Assembly: GCA_009698615.1 (NCBI GenBank)
Contig: WLPU01000004.1
Coordinates: 1 to 64,000 of the forward strand
Reading direction: 5' to 3'
DNA length: 64,000 bases
Source of the DNA: Actinomycetota bacterium
GTDB lineage: Bacteria > Actinomycetota > Actinomycetes > Nanopelagicales > Nanopelagicaceae
Shown here: positions 1 to 7,979 of the stretch, one piece after another
Numbering within the stretch: the stretch's first letter is position 1
How the letters are laid out: every line of letters starts with the position of its first letter
Position numbers and translations under genes: made by a program
The notes under the pieces: model-generated
Databases searched by the model: none
Seen by the model: only the letters and a program-made list of their open reading frames with translations
Told to the model about the DNA's origin: nothing

Positions 1-138
1 AGTGTTGAAGGCAGATTCCTCACGTGTTCCTCACCCGTTCGCCGCTAATCCATCCCCGAAGGGATCTCATCGCTCGACTTGCATGTGTAAAGCACGCCGC
101 CAGCGTTCGTCCTGAGCCAGGATCAAACTCTCCATAGA
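1..138 (-). rRNA. rrs: 16S ribosomal RNA, 5' end (partial)
   Basis: The gene reads leftwards and runs off the left edge. On the minus strand the near-universal segment AGAGTTTGATCCTGGCTCAG reads from 131 down to 112, followed by the conserved ACGAACGCTGGCGGCG region and, near position 40, GGCGAACGGGTGAG. By analogy with E. coli numbering, where this segment begins at base 8, the mature 5' end lies near 138. Only about the first 138 bases are present, so the variable regions do not allow fine taxonomy. Its promoters lie upstream at 409-551. Confidence 0.97.
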
Positions 139-333
139 AAGTTTTTATCTGGCGTACAGACAAACAAACTAACGTTTATTTTGTCTTTTACCAAAGGAAA
201 TCAACGGGTATAGCTATTTACAGTGTTAGACACTGCTTTTTTGCCATACCTCATTGAGGTATTTCTTCGTGGTCTGCGTTTTAGAAATGTTTTAAGGCAC
301 ACTAAAACCAGCCACATTGGCATTGACTTATGG

Positions 334-354
334 CACGCTGTTGAGTTCTCAAGG
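334..354 (-). promoter_or_regulatory. rRNA leader antitermination-like element
   Basis: The minus strand reads TTGAGAACTCAACAGCGTG here, between P2 and the mature 16S end. Leaders of actinobacterial rrn operons carry a very similar TTGAGAACTCAA segment in the boxA region. Assignment is by resemblance only. Confidence 0.55.
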
Positions 355-408
355 TACGGATGCGCACTGCTTTTGAAGATTCCTCTTCATTTTCAGGGCA
401 GACCGCCA

Positions 409-438
409 AACCTAGTGCAGGGGCCCGCGCGCGGTCAA
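409..438 (-). promoter_or_regulatory. rRNA promoter P2
   Basis: On the minus strand TTGACC (433-438) is followed after 18 bases by TAGGTT (409-414), a hexamer pair typical of actinobacterial rRNA promoters. The spacer is very GC-rich (GCGCGCGGGCCCC), as expected of a growth-rate-regulated promoter. Together with P1 it makes a tandem arrangement. Confidence 0.7.
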
Positions 439-522
439 ACCGCGTGAAAACCACTATTTACTCGATTTGGAGGAATTCGCCTGCTATCTGGCCGGTAACG
501 TCCAGGTCATAGCAAGAGCCCG

Positions 523-551
523 ACTATAGATCAATTTCCGGGACGGGTCAA
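523..551 (-). promoter_or_regulatory. rRNA promoter P1
   Basis: On the minus strand a -35 box TTGACC (546-551) is separated by 17 bases from a -10 box TATAGT (523-528). It starts 32 bases after the tyrS stop and reads towards 16S. This is one of the best-matching promoters in the window. Confidence 0.75.
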
Positions 552-583
552 ATCGCTCCAAAAGGCAGAAAAACCCTTATAAA

Positions 584-1858
584 TCAAGCTTTTTTGAGAT
601 ACTCGACCGCTACTAGATCGCGTTTGCCCTTTCGAAGAACGGCAAAGCGGCCGAAAAGGAAGTCTTTTGCGCTCAAAGTGAACTCTTCGCCTTCGATTTT
701 CACGTTGTTGAGATATGCGCCACCTTCTTTAACCACTCGCCGTGCCGCTGATTTAGATGGTGATACCCCCACCTGCGTTACTAGATCCACCCAACTCGGT
801 AAATCTTGCAACGACGAGACTGTTGCCCGTGGAAGTTCTGCAAGTGCGCCTTCCAGAGTGATCTCATCAAGTTCGGCTAACTCTGCCTGACCGAAAAGGG
901 CACGAGCTGCAATTTCAACTCGTTGCGCATTCTGTGAGCCATGTACGAGCGTTGTAATTTCGCGCGCTAGGGCACGATGGGCTTCACGCGCCCCAGGATT
1001 TTCATTATGCGCCTTCTCTAGCGCCTCAATCTCGCCATGACTTGCAAATGAAAACACTTTAAGGAAATTGATAACATCACGATCTTCGGTGTTCAGCCAA
1101 TATTGGAAGAATGCATATGGTGAGGTCATAGTCGCATCTAGCCACACACTACCGCCAGCAGTTTTTCCGAACTTAGTTCCATCTGCTTTTGCCAAAAGTG
1201 GCACAGTCAGCGCATGTCCAGAACCACTTTCAACTCGACGAATGAGATCTAAACCAGCAACAATATTTCCCCACTGGTCTGAACCACCCATCTGCAAGCT
1301 GCACTGATACCTTTTATAGAGTTCAAGAAAATCCAACGATTGCAATACTTGATACGAGAATTCTGTGTAAGAAATACCAGCGGATTCCAATCGAGATGAA
1401 ACTGAATCCTTAGCGAGCATTTGATTAACACTGAAATGTTTACCGATATCCCGTAAGAACTCAATTGCTGATAGTGGCGAAGTCCAATCCAAATTATTGA
1501 CAACCCGCGCCGGATTTTTCGTGGTTTCAAAATCCAGAAACGCTGATACCTGACTACGAATACGATCTACCCATTGCCCAACAATCTCTTCACTATTGAG
1601 CGTGCGTTCTTCATTCTTGCCACTAGGATCCCCTACCAAGCCAGTGGCCCCACCAACGACAGCAATCGGGTTATGCCCCGCTAATTGAAAGCGGCGCATA
1701 ACAAGCAAAATCACCAAATTTCCAACGTGCAAACTTGGCGCCGTAGGATCAAAACCCGCATAAAAAGTAATCGGCTTATTCAGCGCCTCAACAAGGGCTT
1801 TCTCATCGGTGGATTGAGATACAAGCCCACGCCAGCGCAGGTCCTCTATGAGATTCAT
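584..1858 (-). CDS. tyrS: Tyrosyl-tRNA synthetase
   Basis: Charges tRNA-Tyr in the cytoplasm. The 424-residue protein is a class I synthetase with an HVGN version of the HIGH motif at residues 44-47, a KFGKT version of KMSKS in the GTKFGKTAGGSVW segment near residue 230, and a C-terminal S4-like RNA-binding domain (SKSAARRVVKEGGAYLNN). I chose the ATG at 1858 because it overlaps the argH stop as ATGA and because the family normally begins about ten residues before RGLVSQ. An upstream in-frame ATG at 1903 would add 15 residues inside argH. Lying just upstream of 16S is familiar in Actinobacteria, and the gene probably sits at the end of the arginine operon transcript. Confidence 0.96.
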   Translation of the reverse strand: MNLIEDLRWRGLVSQSTDEKALVEALNKPITFYAGFDPTAPSLHVGNLVILLVMRRFQLAGHNPIAVVGGATGLVGDPSGKNEERTLNSEEIVGQWVDRIRSQVSAFLDFETTKNPARVVNNLDWTSPLSAIEFLRDIGKHFSVNQMLAKDSVSSRLESAGISYTEFSYQVLQSLDFLELYKRYQCSLQMGGSDQWGNIVAGLDLIRRVESGSGHALTVPLLAKADGTKFGKTAGGSVWLDATMTSPYAFFQYWLNTEDRDVINFLKVFSFASHGEIEALEKAHNENPGAREAHRALAREITTLVHGSQNAQRVEIAARALFGQAELAELDEITLEGALAELPRATVSSLQDLPSWVDLVTQVGVSPSKSAARRVVKEGGAYLNNVKIEGEEFTLSAKDFLFGRFAVLRKGKRDLVAVEYLKKA

Positions 1859-3282
1859 TGGGACATCATTGCCGAAAAGGCTGCGCTCTTGTCGCTTATC
1901 CACGAACGGTTCTTCGTAATCTTGATGGATAAGGATGATATTTGAGACAGAACGCTGGAGGGAGCGGTGCCTCCAATAGTTGATCTCGATCCCAATGCTG
2001 CCTCAACGGTGAGAAGCTTTCGAACATCTGCCTTAAGGAAAGGATGCGCCGCCGCAAATTGTTCATCCGTGAGTTCATGCAATTGCACATTCGACTTTTC
2101 GCACATCTGCACACATTTACCGGCAGCTTCATGCGCCTGCGCAAATGGAACGTGCACTCGAACGAGGTAATCGGCAATCTCTGTGGCTAATGAAAATCCA
2201 GTGGGCGCAGATTTTGCCATCACCTCTTTGTTGAATTTCGTTGTCGCCACCATTCCCGTAAATGCAGGAAGAACCAGGCACAGAGTGTCGAGTGAATCAA
2301 AGAGCGGTTCCTTATCTTCTTGGAGATCACGGTTGTATGCAAAGGGCAGTCCTTTGAGCATCGCTAAGACTGAAGTGAGATTTCCAATGAGGCGCCCAGC
2401 TTTGCCGCGTGCAAGTTCTGCGATATCAGGATTCTTCTTCTGAGGCATAATTGAAGAACCAGTAGCAAAAGCATCATCCACTATTGCCCAACCAAATTCT
2501 GTCGATGACCACAAACACCACTCCTCCCCCATTCGAGAAAGATGAGAGCCCACCATTGCGCAAATGAAGAGCGCCTCAACTACGAAATCTCTGTCGCTCA
2601 CCGCGTCGATGCTATTTGCAATCACGTCAGTAAAGCCCAACGCTTGCGCGCTTGTCACGGGATCGACACCAAGGGAGGACCCACCGAGTGCACCAGCGCC
2701 TAGGGGCGACATTGATGTGCGGGTTAGCCAGTCCTTAATTCGATCGATATCCCGATGCAACGCATGGGCATGTTTAGCAAGCTCGTGACCAAAAACAACA
2801 GGTTGTGCATGTTGTAAGTGAGTGAAACCCGGAGCAGGTGCATCTGCATAATTCTTTGCTTGGACGAGTAGCGCTTCTTGCAGGTTAACTATCAAATGCG
2901 CGACCTCAATCATGTGATCTAGTGCAAATAATCGCAAATCAGTGGCTACCTGATCATTTCTAGAACGTCCAGCGCGTAGAGCGCTACCTAGTAATCCCAA
3001 TTTTTCCGTGAGTCCACGTTCCAAGGCGCTATGTACATCTTCATCGTCCGGAGATGGAAGGAATACGCCCTTGTCAATCTCTGCATCGAGTTCGCGAAGT
3101 GCTTGCGCAATCTTTTTCGCATCAGAGGAGAGAACGAGTTCTGCGCGAACTAAACCATCGAGGTGCGCTTTTGAGGCGCGCAAATCATAGGGGGCTAATC
3201 GCCAATCGAATTCGATACTTCTGGAAAGTGAGAAAAGAGCTTCGTCAATTGCGCTCGAAAAACGCCCACCCCAAAGAGCCAT
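1855..3282 (-). CDS. argH: Argininosuccinate lyase
   Basis: Last step of arginine synthesis: argininosuccinate to arginine and fumarate. The 475-residue protein belongs to the fumarase/aspartase superfamily. It shows the N-terminal ALWGGRF, the HLQHAQPV segment with its catalytic-region histidine, and the signature GSSIMPQKKNPD carrying the catalytic serine loop. Family proteins usually end soon after GGTAP; this one continues for roughly 30 residues of low-similarity sequence (ending AFSAMMSQ) and overlaps tyrS by four bases. It starts two bases after the argR stop, so it is translated from the arg operon. argG, which makes its substrate, is not in the window. Confidence 0.96.
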   Translation of the reverse strand: MALWGGRFSSAIDEALFSLSRSIEFDWRLAPYDLRASKAHLDGLVRAELVLSSDAKKIAQALRELDAEIDKGVFLPSPDDEDVHSALERGLTEKLGLLGSALRAGRSRNDQVATDLRLFALDHMIEVAHLIVNLQEALLVQAKNYADAPAPGFTHLQHAQPVVFGHELAKHAHALHRDIDRIKDWLTRTSMSPLGAGALGGSSLGVDPVTSAQALGFTDVIANSIDAVSDRDFVVEALFICAMVGSHLSRMGEEWCLWSSTEFGWAIVDDAFATGSSIMPQKKNPDIAELARGKAGRLIGNLTSVLAMLKGLPFAYNRDLQEDKEPLFDSLDTLCLVLPAFTGMVATTKFNKEVMAKSAPTGFSLATEIADYLVRVHVPFAQAHEAAGKCVQMCEKSNVQLHELTDEQFAAAHPFLKADVRKLLTVEAALGSRSTIGGTAPSSVLSQISSLSIKITKNRSWISDKSAAFSAMMSQ

Positions 3283-3284
3283 AT

Positions 3285-3803
3285 CTAACGACCCGCCCTT
3301 CTAGAGGCAACCTTTGGAGGTTGCGCGATATCGCGTAATTGTTTCGCTAAAGCTGCTCCACCAGTGGCTTTCTTGGATATAACCAACACCGTGTCGTCAC
3401 CTGCGATCGTGCCAATAACTGCCGGGAGATCACCTCGTTGCGCAGCAGAATCAAGAGCACTTGCCAACAACTGCGCACCACCAGGAGGAGTTCGGACGAC
3501 CGCAATATTTGCACTCGATTCAACAGAGATGATCAAATGGGATGGAATTGTAAAGGCAACTATGGAGTTTGCTCCTTCAGGCAATTGATACGTAGAGGGA
3601 CCATTTCTAGTTCTTCCACGCAGTGCACCGATATCTTCCAAATCACGGCTGGCAGTTGCCTGCGTTACCCGGATACCTTCTTTTTTAAGGAGTGAGACTA
3701 AATCAGATTGCGAATGAACCAAACCCGATTCTACAAATGAAGCAACTTTTGCGCGCCGCGCCAAGGCACCTAAAGGTTTGCGTGAAGTACTGTTTTTAGG
3801 CAT
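3285..3803 (-). CDS. argR: Arginine repressor
   Basis: Arginine-responsive repressor of arginine synthesis genes. The 172-residue protein has the ArgR winged helix near residues 20-85 ([20 protein letters not shown], then SRDLEDIGA). A C-terminal hexamerisation and arginine-binding domain follows, with the [11 protein letters not shown] and [12 protein letters not shown] segments. The start overlaps the end of argD by eight bases, so it is expressed within the operon it controls. Its likely target is the ARG-box-like site upstream of argC at 7949-7967. The N-terminus (about 15 residues rich in Lys, Arg and Ser) is variable in the family. Confidence 0.95.
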   Translation of the reverse strand: MPKNSTSRKPLGALARRAKVASFVESGLVHSQSDLVSLLKKEGIRVTQATASRDLEDIGALRGRTRNGPSTYQLPEGANSIVAFTIPSHLIISVESSANIAVVRTPPGGAQLLASALDSAAQRGDLPAVIGTIAGDDTVLVISKKATGGAALAKQLRDIAQPPKVASRRAGR

Positions 3804-4977
3804 TGATAATCCCCGCCAAATTCTTTCGAAAAATCTCCATAAATGTTCGAACTTCCTTCTCGCTGATATTCAACGCTGGGGCAATTCGAATGACATAAGG
3901 ATCAGGAGCATTCACGAGAACGCCATCGTCTTCTAGCGCTTCACGCAAGATGTAAGCAATCTTTCGTTTGAGAACAACACCCAAAAGCAATCCTTGCCCT
4001 CGTACTATTTTCACTCCGGGAAAACTATTCATTTCTGCCTTAATTAATGCCTCATGCGCACGCACCTTAATCAGCAATTTATCCTTTTCTAGAACATCGA
4101 TCACGGCCAGGGCTGCCGCACATGCAATTGGATTTCCGCCAAAAGTTGAACCATGATCACCTGGTTGAAACAGTTTGCTGGCATCCCCCAAAGCGATCAT
4201 TGCTCCCAAGGGAAGTCCGCCACCCAAACCTTTGGCAACCGTAACGACATCGGGGAAAATTCCCTCGTGTTCATATCCAAACCATTGACCGGTTCGTCCC
4301 ATTCCAGTTTGTACCGCATCGCAAACCATAAGTGCTCCAGTGCGATCACAAATATCGCGGATGGCACGCAGGTAGCCAGGAGGCGGAACCACCACACCAC
4401 CTTCGCCAAGAATTGGTTCGACGATTACCATGGCAGTTCGCGCATTTACTTTCCTCTTCATCGCCGCGATATCTCCAAAGGGCACATGAGAGACACCTTC
4501 AACAAGTGGCAAAAACGGATCGCGCTTGGAGTGTTGACCGGTCAATGAGAGCGCACCCAAAGTTCGACCGTGAAAAGATCCAAAAGTTGCAACAACTGAT
4601 GTTCGTCCAGTTTTTCGCGACAATTTAAATGCGGCCTCATTGGCCTCCGCGCCGGAATTACAGAAGAATACTTTTGCTTTTGGATCACCCACCAATGTTT
4701 GCAATTTTTCGGCAAGCTCAATTACTCCTGGATGCGCATAGAAATTACTGACGTGCCCTAAAGTTGCTACTTGCTTGCGAACAGCTGAGACCACTGCTGG
4801 ATGAGAATGTCCCAAAATATTGGTCGCTATTCCTGCAAGAAAATCAAGATACGAACGCCCTTCGGAATCTTTAACAACGGACCCTTTTCCGCTTACGAGG
4901 GTCATATGCGGTTGTCCATAATTGGACTGGAGGGCCCGACTCCATCTTTCTTCGAAGTTACTACTTTCTTTCTTCAT
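3796..4977 (-). CDS. argD: Acetylornithine aminotransferase
   Basis: PLP enzyme converting N-acetylglutamate semialdehyde and glutamate to N-acetylornithine. The 393-residue protein has the class III aminotransferase layout: [15 protein letters not shown] near residue 45, [16 protein letters not shown] near 107, the [13 protein letters not shown] loop, and the PLP-binding lysine in [13 protein letters not shown]. The start overlaps the argB stop by four bases (ATGA). In many Actinobacteria argF follows argD; here argR follows directly, so ornithine carbamoyltransferase must be encoded elsewhere. Some family members also act on succinyl-diaminopimelate, which the sequence cannot settle. Confidence 0.95.
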   Translation of the reverse strand: MKKESSNFEERWSRALQSNYGQPHMTLVSGKGSVVKDSEGRSYLDFLAGIATNILGHSHPAVVSAVRKQVATLGHVSNFYAHPGVIELAEKLQTLVGDPKAKVFFCNSGAEANEAAFKLSRKTGRTSVVATFGSFHGRTLGALSLTGQHSKRDPFLPLVEGVSHVPFGDIAAMKRKVNARTAMVIVEPILGEGGVVVPPPGYLRAIRDICDRTGALMVCDAVQTGMGRTGQWFGYEHEGIFPDVVTVAKGLGGGLPLGAMIALGDASKLFQPGDHGSTFGGNPIACAAALAVIDVLEKDKLLIKVRAHEALIKAEMNSFPGVKIVRGQGLLLGVVLKRKIAYILREALEDDGVLVNAPDPYVIRIAPALNISEKEVRTFMEIFRKNLAGIINA

Positions 4978-5774
4978 GGCCTCACCACCGTTCCACCGAT
5001 ACCACGCAGTGCATTTGCAAAGCTCTCAGGATCGTTGCCGTCGATAATTCGAACTGACTGCGTCCCTGCATCAATTGCGTTTAGGCACGCAAGCACCTTC
5101 GGTGCCATGCCTTCGGAGAAATCGTTCTTGATCGCTCTGAGCTCAGAGACAGAGATTGATGAAATAAACGATTCGGTATCAGGCCAATCGCGGTAAATTC
5201 CGGCCACATCGGTCATAACTATCAATGAACTAGCGTGTAGCGCACCTGCAATGGCACCTGCTGCCAAATCTGCATTCACGTTCAATCCTACTTTCGAATT
5301 CTCCCCAGCATCATCACCTTCAATTGAAATCGGGGCAACGACAGGCACAAAGCCTCCTGCTAGAAGTGTTTGCAGAAGGGCTACATCCACGCGCACTACC
5401 TCACCGACTAATCCAAGATCGGCCTGTGTCCCGTCCACGAGGGAACGCAATTTTTTCGCAACAAGCAATCCCCCATCTCTACCGCTCACACCTACCGCAT
5501 TAATTCCAGCCTCACGCAATTGGGCAACAACGCCAGTGAGAACATCACCTGAAAGAACTTTTTGAATAACAGCAAATGCCTCGGGAGAAGTAATTCGGAA
5601 CCCGCCGATGAAACTGCTTTCAATACCTGCCAATGCCAAAGCCTCATTAATTTGAGGACCGCCCCCATGAACTATTACGCATTCTTCACCCAATGCGATA
5701 GCTGATTGAATGGCACGGGCAAACAAGCCGTTTTCGTCAGACATGGCATGCCCACCATACTTAACGACGATCAT
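4974..5774 (-). CDS. argB: Acetylglutamate kinase
   Basis: Phosphorylates N-acetylglutamate with ATP, usually the arginine-feedback step. The 266-residue protein begins VVKYGGHAM, with the amino-acid-kinase Lys-Gly-Gly motif. It has the substrate and phosphate-binding VHGGGPQINEAL and the ATP-site stretch VMTDVAGIY. The N-terminus starts directly at the first beta strand and lacks the extra N-terminal helix that many arginine-sensitive (hexameric) enzymes carry, so feedback inhibition may be weak or absent; that is inference. It overlaps argJ upstream and argD downstream by four bases each, implying translational coupling. Confidence 0.95.
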   Translation of the reverse strand: MIVVKYGGHAMSDENGLFARAIQSAIALGEECVIVHGGGPQINEALALAGIESSFIGGFRITSPEAFAVIQKVLSGDVLTGVVAQLREAGINAVGVSGRDGGLLVAKKLRSLVDGTQADLGLVGEVVRVDVALLQTLLAGGFVPVVAPISIEGDDAGENSKVGLNVNADLAAGAIAGALHASSLIVMTDVAGIYRDWPDTESFISSISVSELRAIKNDFSEGMAPKVLACLNAIDAGTQSVRIIDGNDPESFANALRGIGGTVVRP

Positions 5775-6916
5775 GTTGCATACGCAGAATTCTCGTGGAC
5801 ATAATCATGACTCAGATCATTGGTCAATACGGTTGCTCTTTCACTACCAATTTTTAGATCAATAACTATAGAAATATTCTTTTCAGACAAATCGACTAAA
5901 TTGCGATCTTCGCCAAGTGCACTGTCACGAGCAACCATCACGCCGTTCAAGGTGACATCGATAATGAGTGGATCAAAATCCGCATCAGCTGTCCCCACCG
6001 CAGCCAGAATTCGTCCCCAATTAGGATCGCCACCAAAGAGCGCACATTTAAGCAAATTGTTTCTCGCACATGCACGGGCAATTTCTACCGCATCAAACTC
6101 AGTGAGAGCGTTTACGACTTCGATTGACACAATCTTGGTGTGGCCCTCTGCATCGGAAATCAACGCAAGGCAAAGCGCCCCACAAACCTCCATAAGAACA
6201 TTCTCTAGCTGTGCATTTGAAAGCTCGATGCCTGAGGCGCCAGATGCCATCAAAAGAACTGTGTCATTAGTGGAGGTGCACCCATCTGAATCCAAACGAT
6301 TATATGTTTTATCCGCAACTCTAGAAAATATCTCTTGCAAACTTGCTGGATCGATAACCGCATCTGTCATAACAACCGAAAGCATGGTCGCAAGTGCAGG
6401 CGCTAACATTCCTGCCCCTTTAGCAATCCCAGTAGTTGTGGTTCCCGACACCGTCGATGTAGCAATCTTTGGCACCGAATCTGTCGTCATGATCGCTCGA
6501 GCTGCTATTTCCAAATTCTCCGATGACATCTCGTTGTAAATTGCCGATAGACCCGCAAGAATCTTATCCATTGGTAGATATTCACCGATGAGGCCGGTGG
6601 AGCACACCACAACCTCTGAGGAAGAAATCTCTAAAAGTTCTGCAGCGTGTTCGGCAGTTTTATGAGTATCAGCAAAACCTTGCGCTCCCGTACATGCATT
6701 AGCTCCTCCCGAATTAAGCACTACCGCTCTGGCAATTCCTCCCAGAACAATTTGCTTGCTCCAAATAACCGGAGCCGCGACAATTTTATTGCGTGTGAAA
6801 ACTCCAGCACAACCAAACGATGGACCTTGATTTTTAATCACTGTAAGGTCCAAGTCCCCCGTGCTCTTCAAACCAGCAGCAATAGCTCCGGCGCTAAATC
6901 CGAGTGGCAAGTTCAT
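5771..6916 (-). CDS. argJ: Bifunctional ornithine acetyltransferase / N-acetylglutamate synthase
   Basis: Recycles the acetyl group from N-acetylornithine to glutamate and may also make N-acetylglutamate from acetyl-CoA. The 381-residue protein carries the self-cleavage site Ala-Thr-Met-Leu in the GMLAPALATMLSVVMTDA region. The threonine becomes the nucleophile of the beta chain, giving an alpha and a beta subunit. Other family marks are LNSGGANACTGAQG, CSTGLIGEYLPMDK and FGGDPNWGRI. Using argJ rather than argE means the operon runs the cyclic acetyl pathway. It overlaps both argC and argB by four bases. Confidence 0.95.
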   Translation of the reverse strand: MNLPLGFSAGAIAAGLKSTGDLDLTVIKNQGPSFGCAGVFTRNKIVAAPVIWSKQIVLGGIARAVVLNSGGANACTGAQGFADTHKTAEHAAELLEISSSEVVVCSTGLIGEYLPMDKILAGLSAIYNEMSSENLEIAARAIMTTDSVPKIATSTVSGTTTTGIAKGAGMLAPALATMLSVVMTDAVIDPASLQEIFSRVADKTYNRLDSDGCTSTNDTVLLMASGASGIELSNAQLENVLMEVCGALCLALISDAEGHTKIVSIEVVNALTEFDAVEIARACARNNLLKCALFGGDPNWGRILAAVGTADADFDPLIIDVTLNGVMVARDSALGEDRNLVDLSEKNISIVIDLKIGSERATVLTNDLSHDYVHENSAYAT

Positions 6917-7932
6917 ACTCCAAGCCCTTGAGCCATGAGGCCAGTGCTTTCTGCAAGGCCCAACATGAGATTGGCATTTTGTATCGCCTGGCTGGCCGCG
7001 CCTTTACCTAAATTATCTATCGCTGTTGAGATGACGACACGGTTTGTGTGAGTATCAATCGCGCATTGGATATGGGCAAAGTTACTACCAACAACGCTTG
7101 AAGTTCTTGGCATTGCTCCCTCTGGAAGCAGAACTACAAACTCGTGATCTGCATAATATGACTCAAAACTTTGCCTTAGCTCTTTCAAGGAAATAGGCGT
7201 TGACAATCGCGCCGTAACCGTAGCAAGAATTCCGCGAGGCATAGGTGCCAGGATTGGAGTAAATGAGAGCTTTACTGACTTTCCGTTGATACGCGACAGG
7301 GCCTCTTCAATTTCCGGAGTGTGTTGGTGGGCGCCTGCAAACTTGTAAGAACTCAGAGAACTCATGACCTCACTTCCTAATAAGGAAACTTTTGCGCTTC
7401 TTCCTGCACCGGTTGTGCCAGAAGCCGCTACCACCACAATGTCATCTGCCTCAATGACATTCAGAAGCGGAGCACAGGAAAGGGCGATTGCAGTTGCATA
7501 ACATCCAGGATTGGCCACCTTTTTACTTTCAGAAATCTTTTTGCGCCCTCCGGACAATTCTGGTAAACCGTATGTCCAAGTACCTGCATGATCGCCGCCA
7601 TAATAAGTACTCCATGACAACGGGTTCTCTAATCGAAAATCGGCTCCTAGATCTACAACCAATTGTTGCGGTGGCAGTTGCTTAACAATCTTGGAAGATT
7701 CACCATGAGGTAAGGCTAGAAAAACAAGGTCGCACTTGGCCACATCCTCAAGGTCGAAAGGGGTAAATCTCTCGTTCGCATAAGAGATGAGATGTGGATG
7801 CAAAGCCGTGATCAACTCTCCAGCATTGGAATGCGCGACAACGACACTTGCTTGTAGAGAGGGGTGCTCAGCGATGAGTTTAAGAAGCTCTCCGCCGCTA
7901 TAACCGCTAGCCCCAATGATCGCTGTTTTCAT
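6913..7932 (-). CDS. argC: N-acetyl-gamma-glutamyl-phosphate reductase
   Basis: NADPH-dependent reduction of N-acetylglutamyl phosphate. The 339-residue protein starts with the dinucleotide-binding IIGASGYSGGELLKL. The catalytic cysteine lies in VANPGCYATA and the active-site histidine region in FAGAHQHTPEIEE. It is the first gene of argCJBDRH. Its ATG lies six bases after a -10 box with no room for a ribosome binding site, so the mRNA is probably leaderless, and an ARG-box-like sequence covers the promoter spacer (7949-7967). This is where ArgR control of the whole cluster most likely acts. Confidence 0.96.
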   Translation of the reverse strand: MKTAIIGASGYSGGELLKLIAEHPSLQASVVVAHSNAGELITALHPHLISYANERFTPFDLEDVAKCDLVFLALPHGESSKIVKQLPPQQLVVDLGADFRLENPLSWSTYYGGDHAGTWTYGLPELSGGRKKISESKKVANPGCYATAIALSCAPLLNVIEADDIVVVAASGTTGAGRSAKVSLLGSEVMSSLSSYKFAGAHQHTPEIEEALSRINGKSVKLSFTPILAPMPRGILATVTARLSTPISLKELRQSFESYYADHEFVVLLPEGAMPRTSSVVGSNFAHIQCAIDTHTNRVVISTAIDNLGKGAASQAIQNANLMLGLAESTGLMAQGLGV

Positions 7933-7938
7933 TTACCT

Positions 7939-7967
7939 AGAGTAGCCGATAGTTAATAATTATGCAA
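7939..7967 (-). promoter_or_regulatory. argC promoter with ARG-box-like operator
   Basis: On the minus strand TTGCAT (-35, 7962-7967) and TACTCT (-10, 7939-7944) are 17 bases apart, and the ATG of argC begins six bases after the -10 box, so transcription should start at or near the ATG. The spacer and -35 read TGCATAATTATTAAC, close to the enterobacterial ARG box AATGAATAATTATTCATA and to actinobacterial ArgR sites. ArgR bound here would block RNA polymerase directly. Confidence 0.65.
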
Positions 7968-7979
7968 AGCCTTGTATTT

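Larger units (their letters stand above)
139..583 (-). other. 16S rRNA leader and promoter region (no protein gene)
   Basis: This 445-base stretch between tyrS and 16S is the only one in the window above 300 bases without a gene. Read leftwards it holds two sigma-70-type promoters (523-551 and 409-438), then a leader with TTGAGAACTCAACAG (within 334-354). That element resembles the conserved actinobacterial rRNA leader thought to contain the antitermination signal. The remaining sequence before 138 is AT-rich leader without further recognisable genes. The short open frame at 223-447 on the other strand is not supported by any codon or family signal. Confidence 0.8.

Noticed and set aside
223-447. 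A 74-codon open frame in the rRNA leader
   Set aside because: It lies antisense to the promoters and leader of 16S and shows no family or codon signal.
5820-6539. A 239-codon open frame on the plus strand opposite argJ
   Set aside because: It is the mirror of a well-conserved gene; the translation is Ser/Ala/Thr-rich with no recognisable family, start signal or ribosome binding site.
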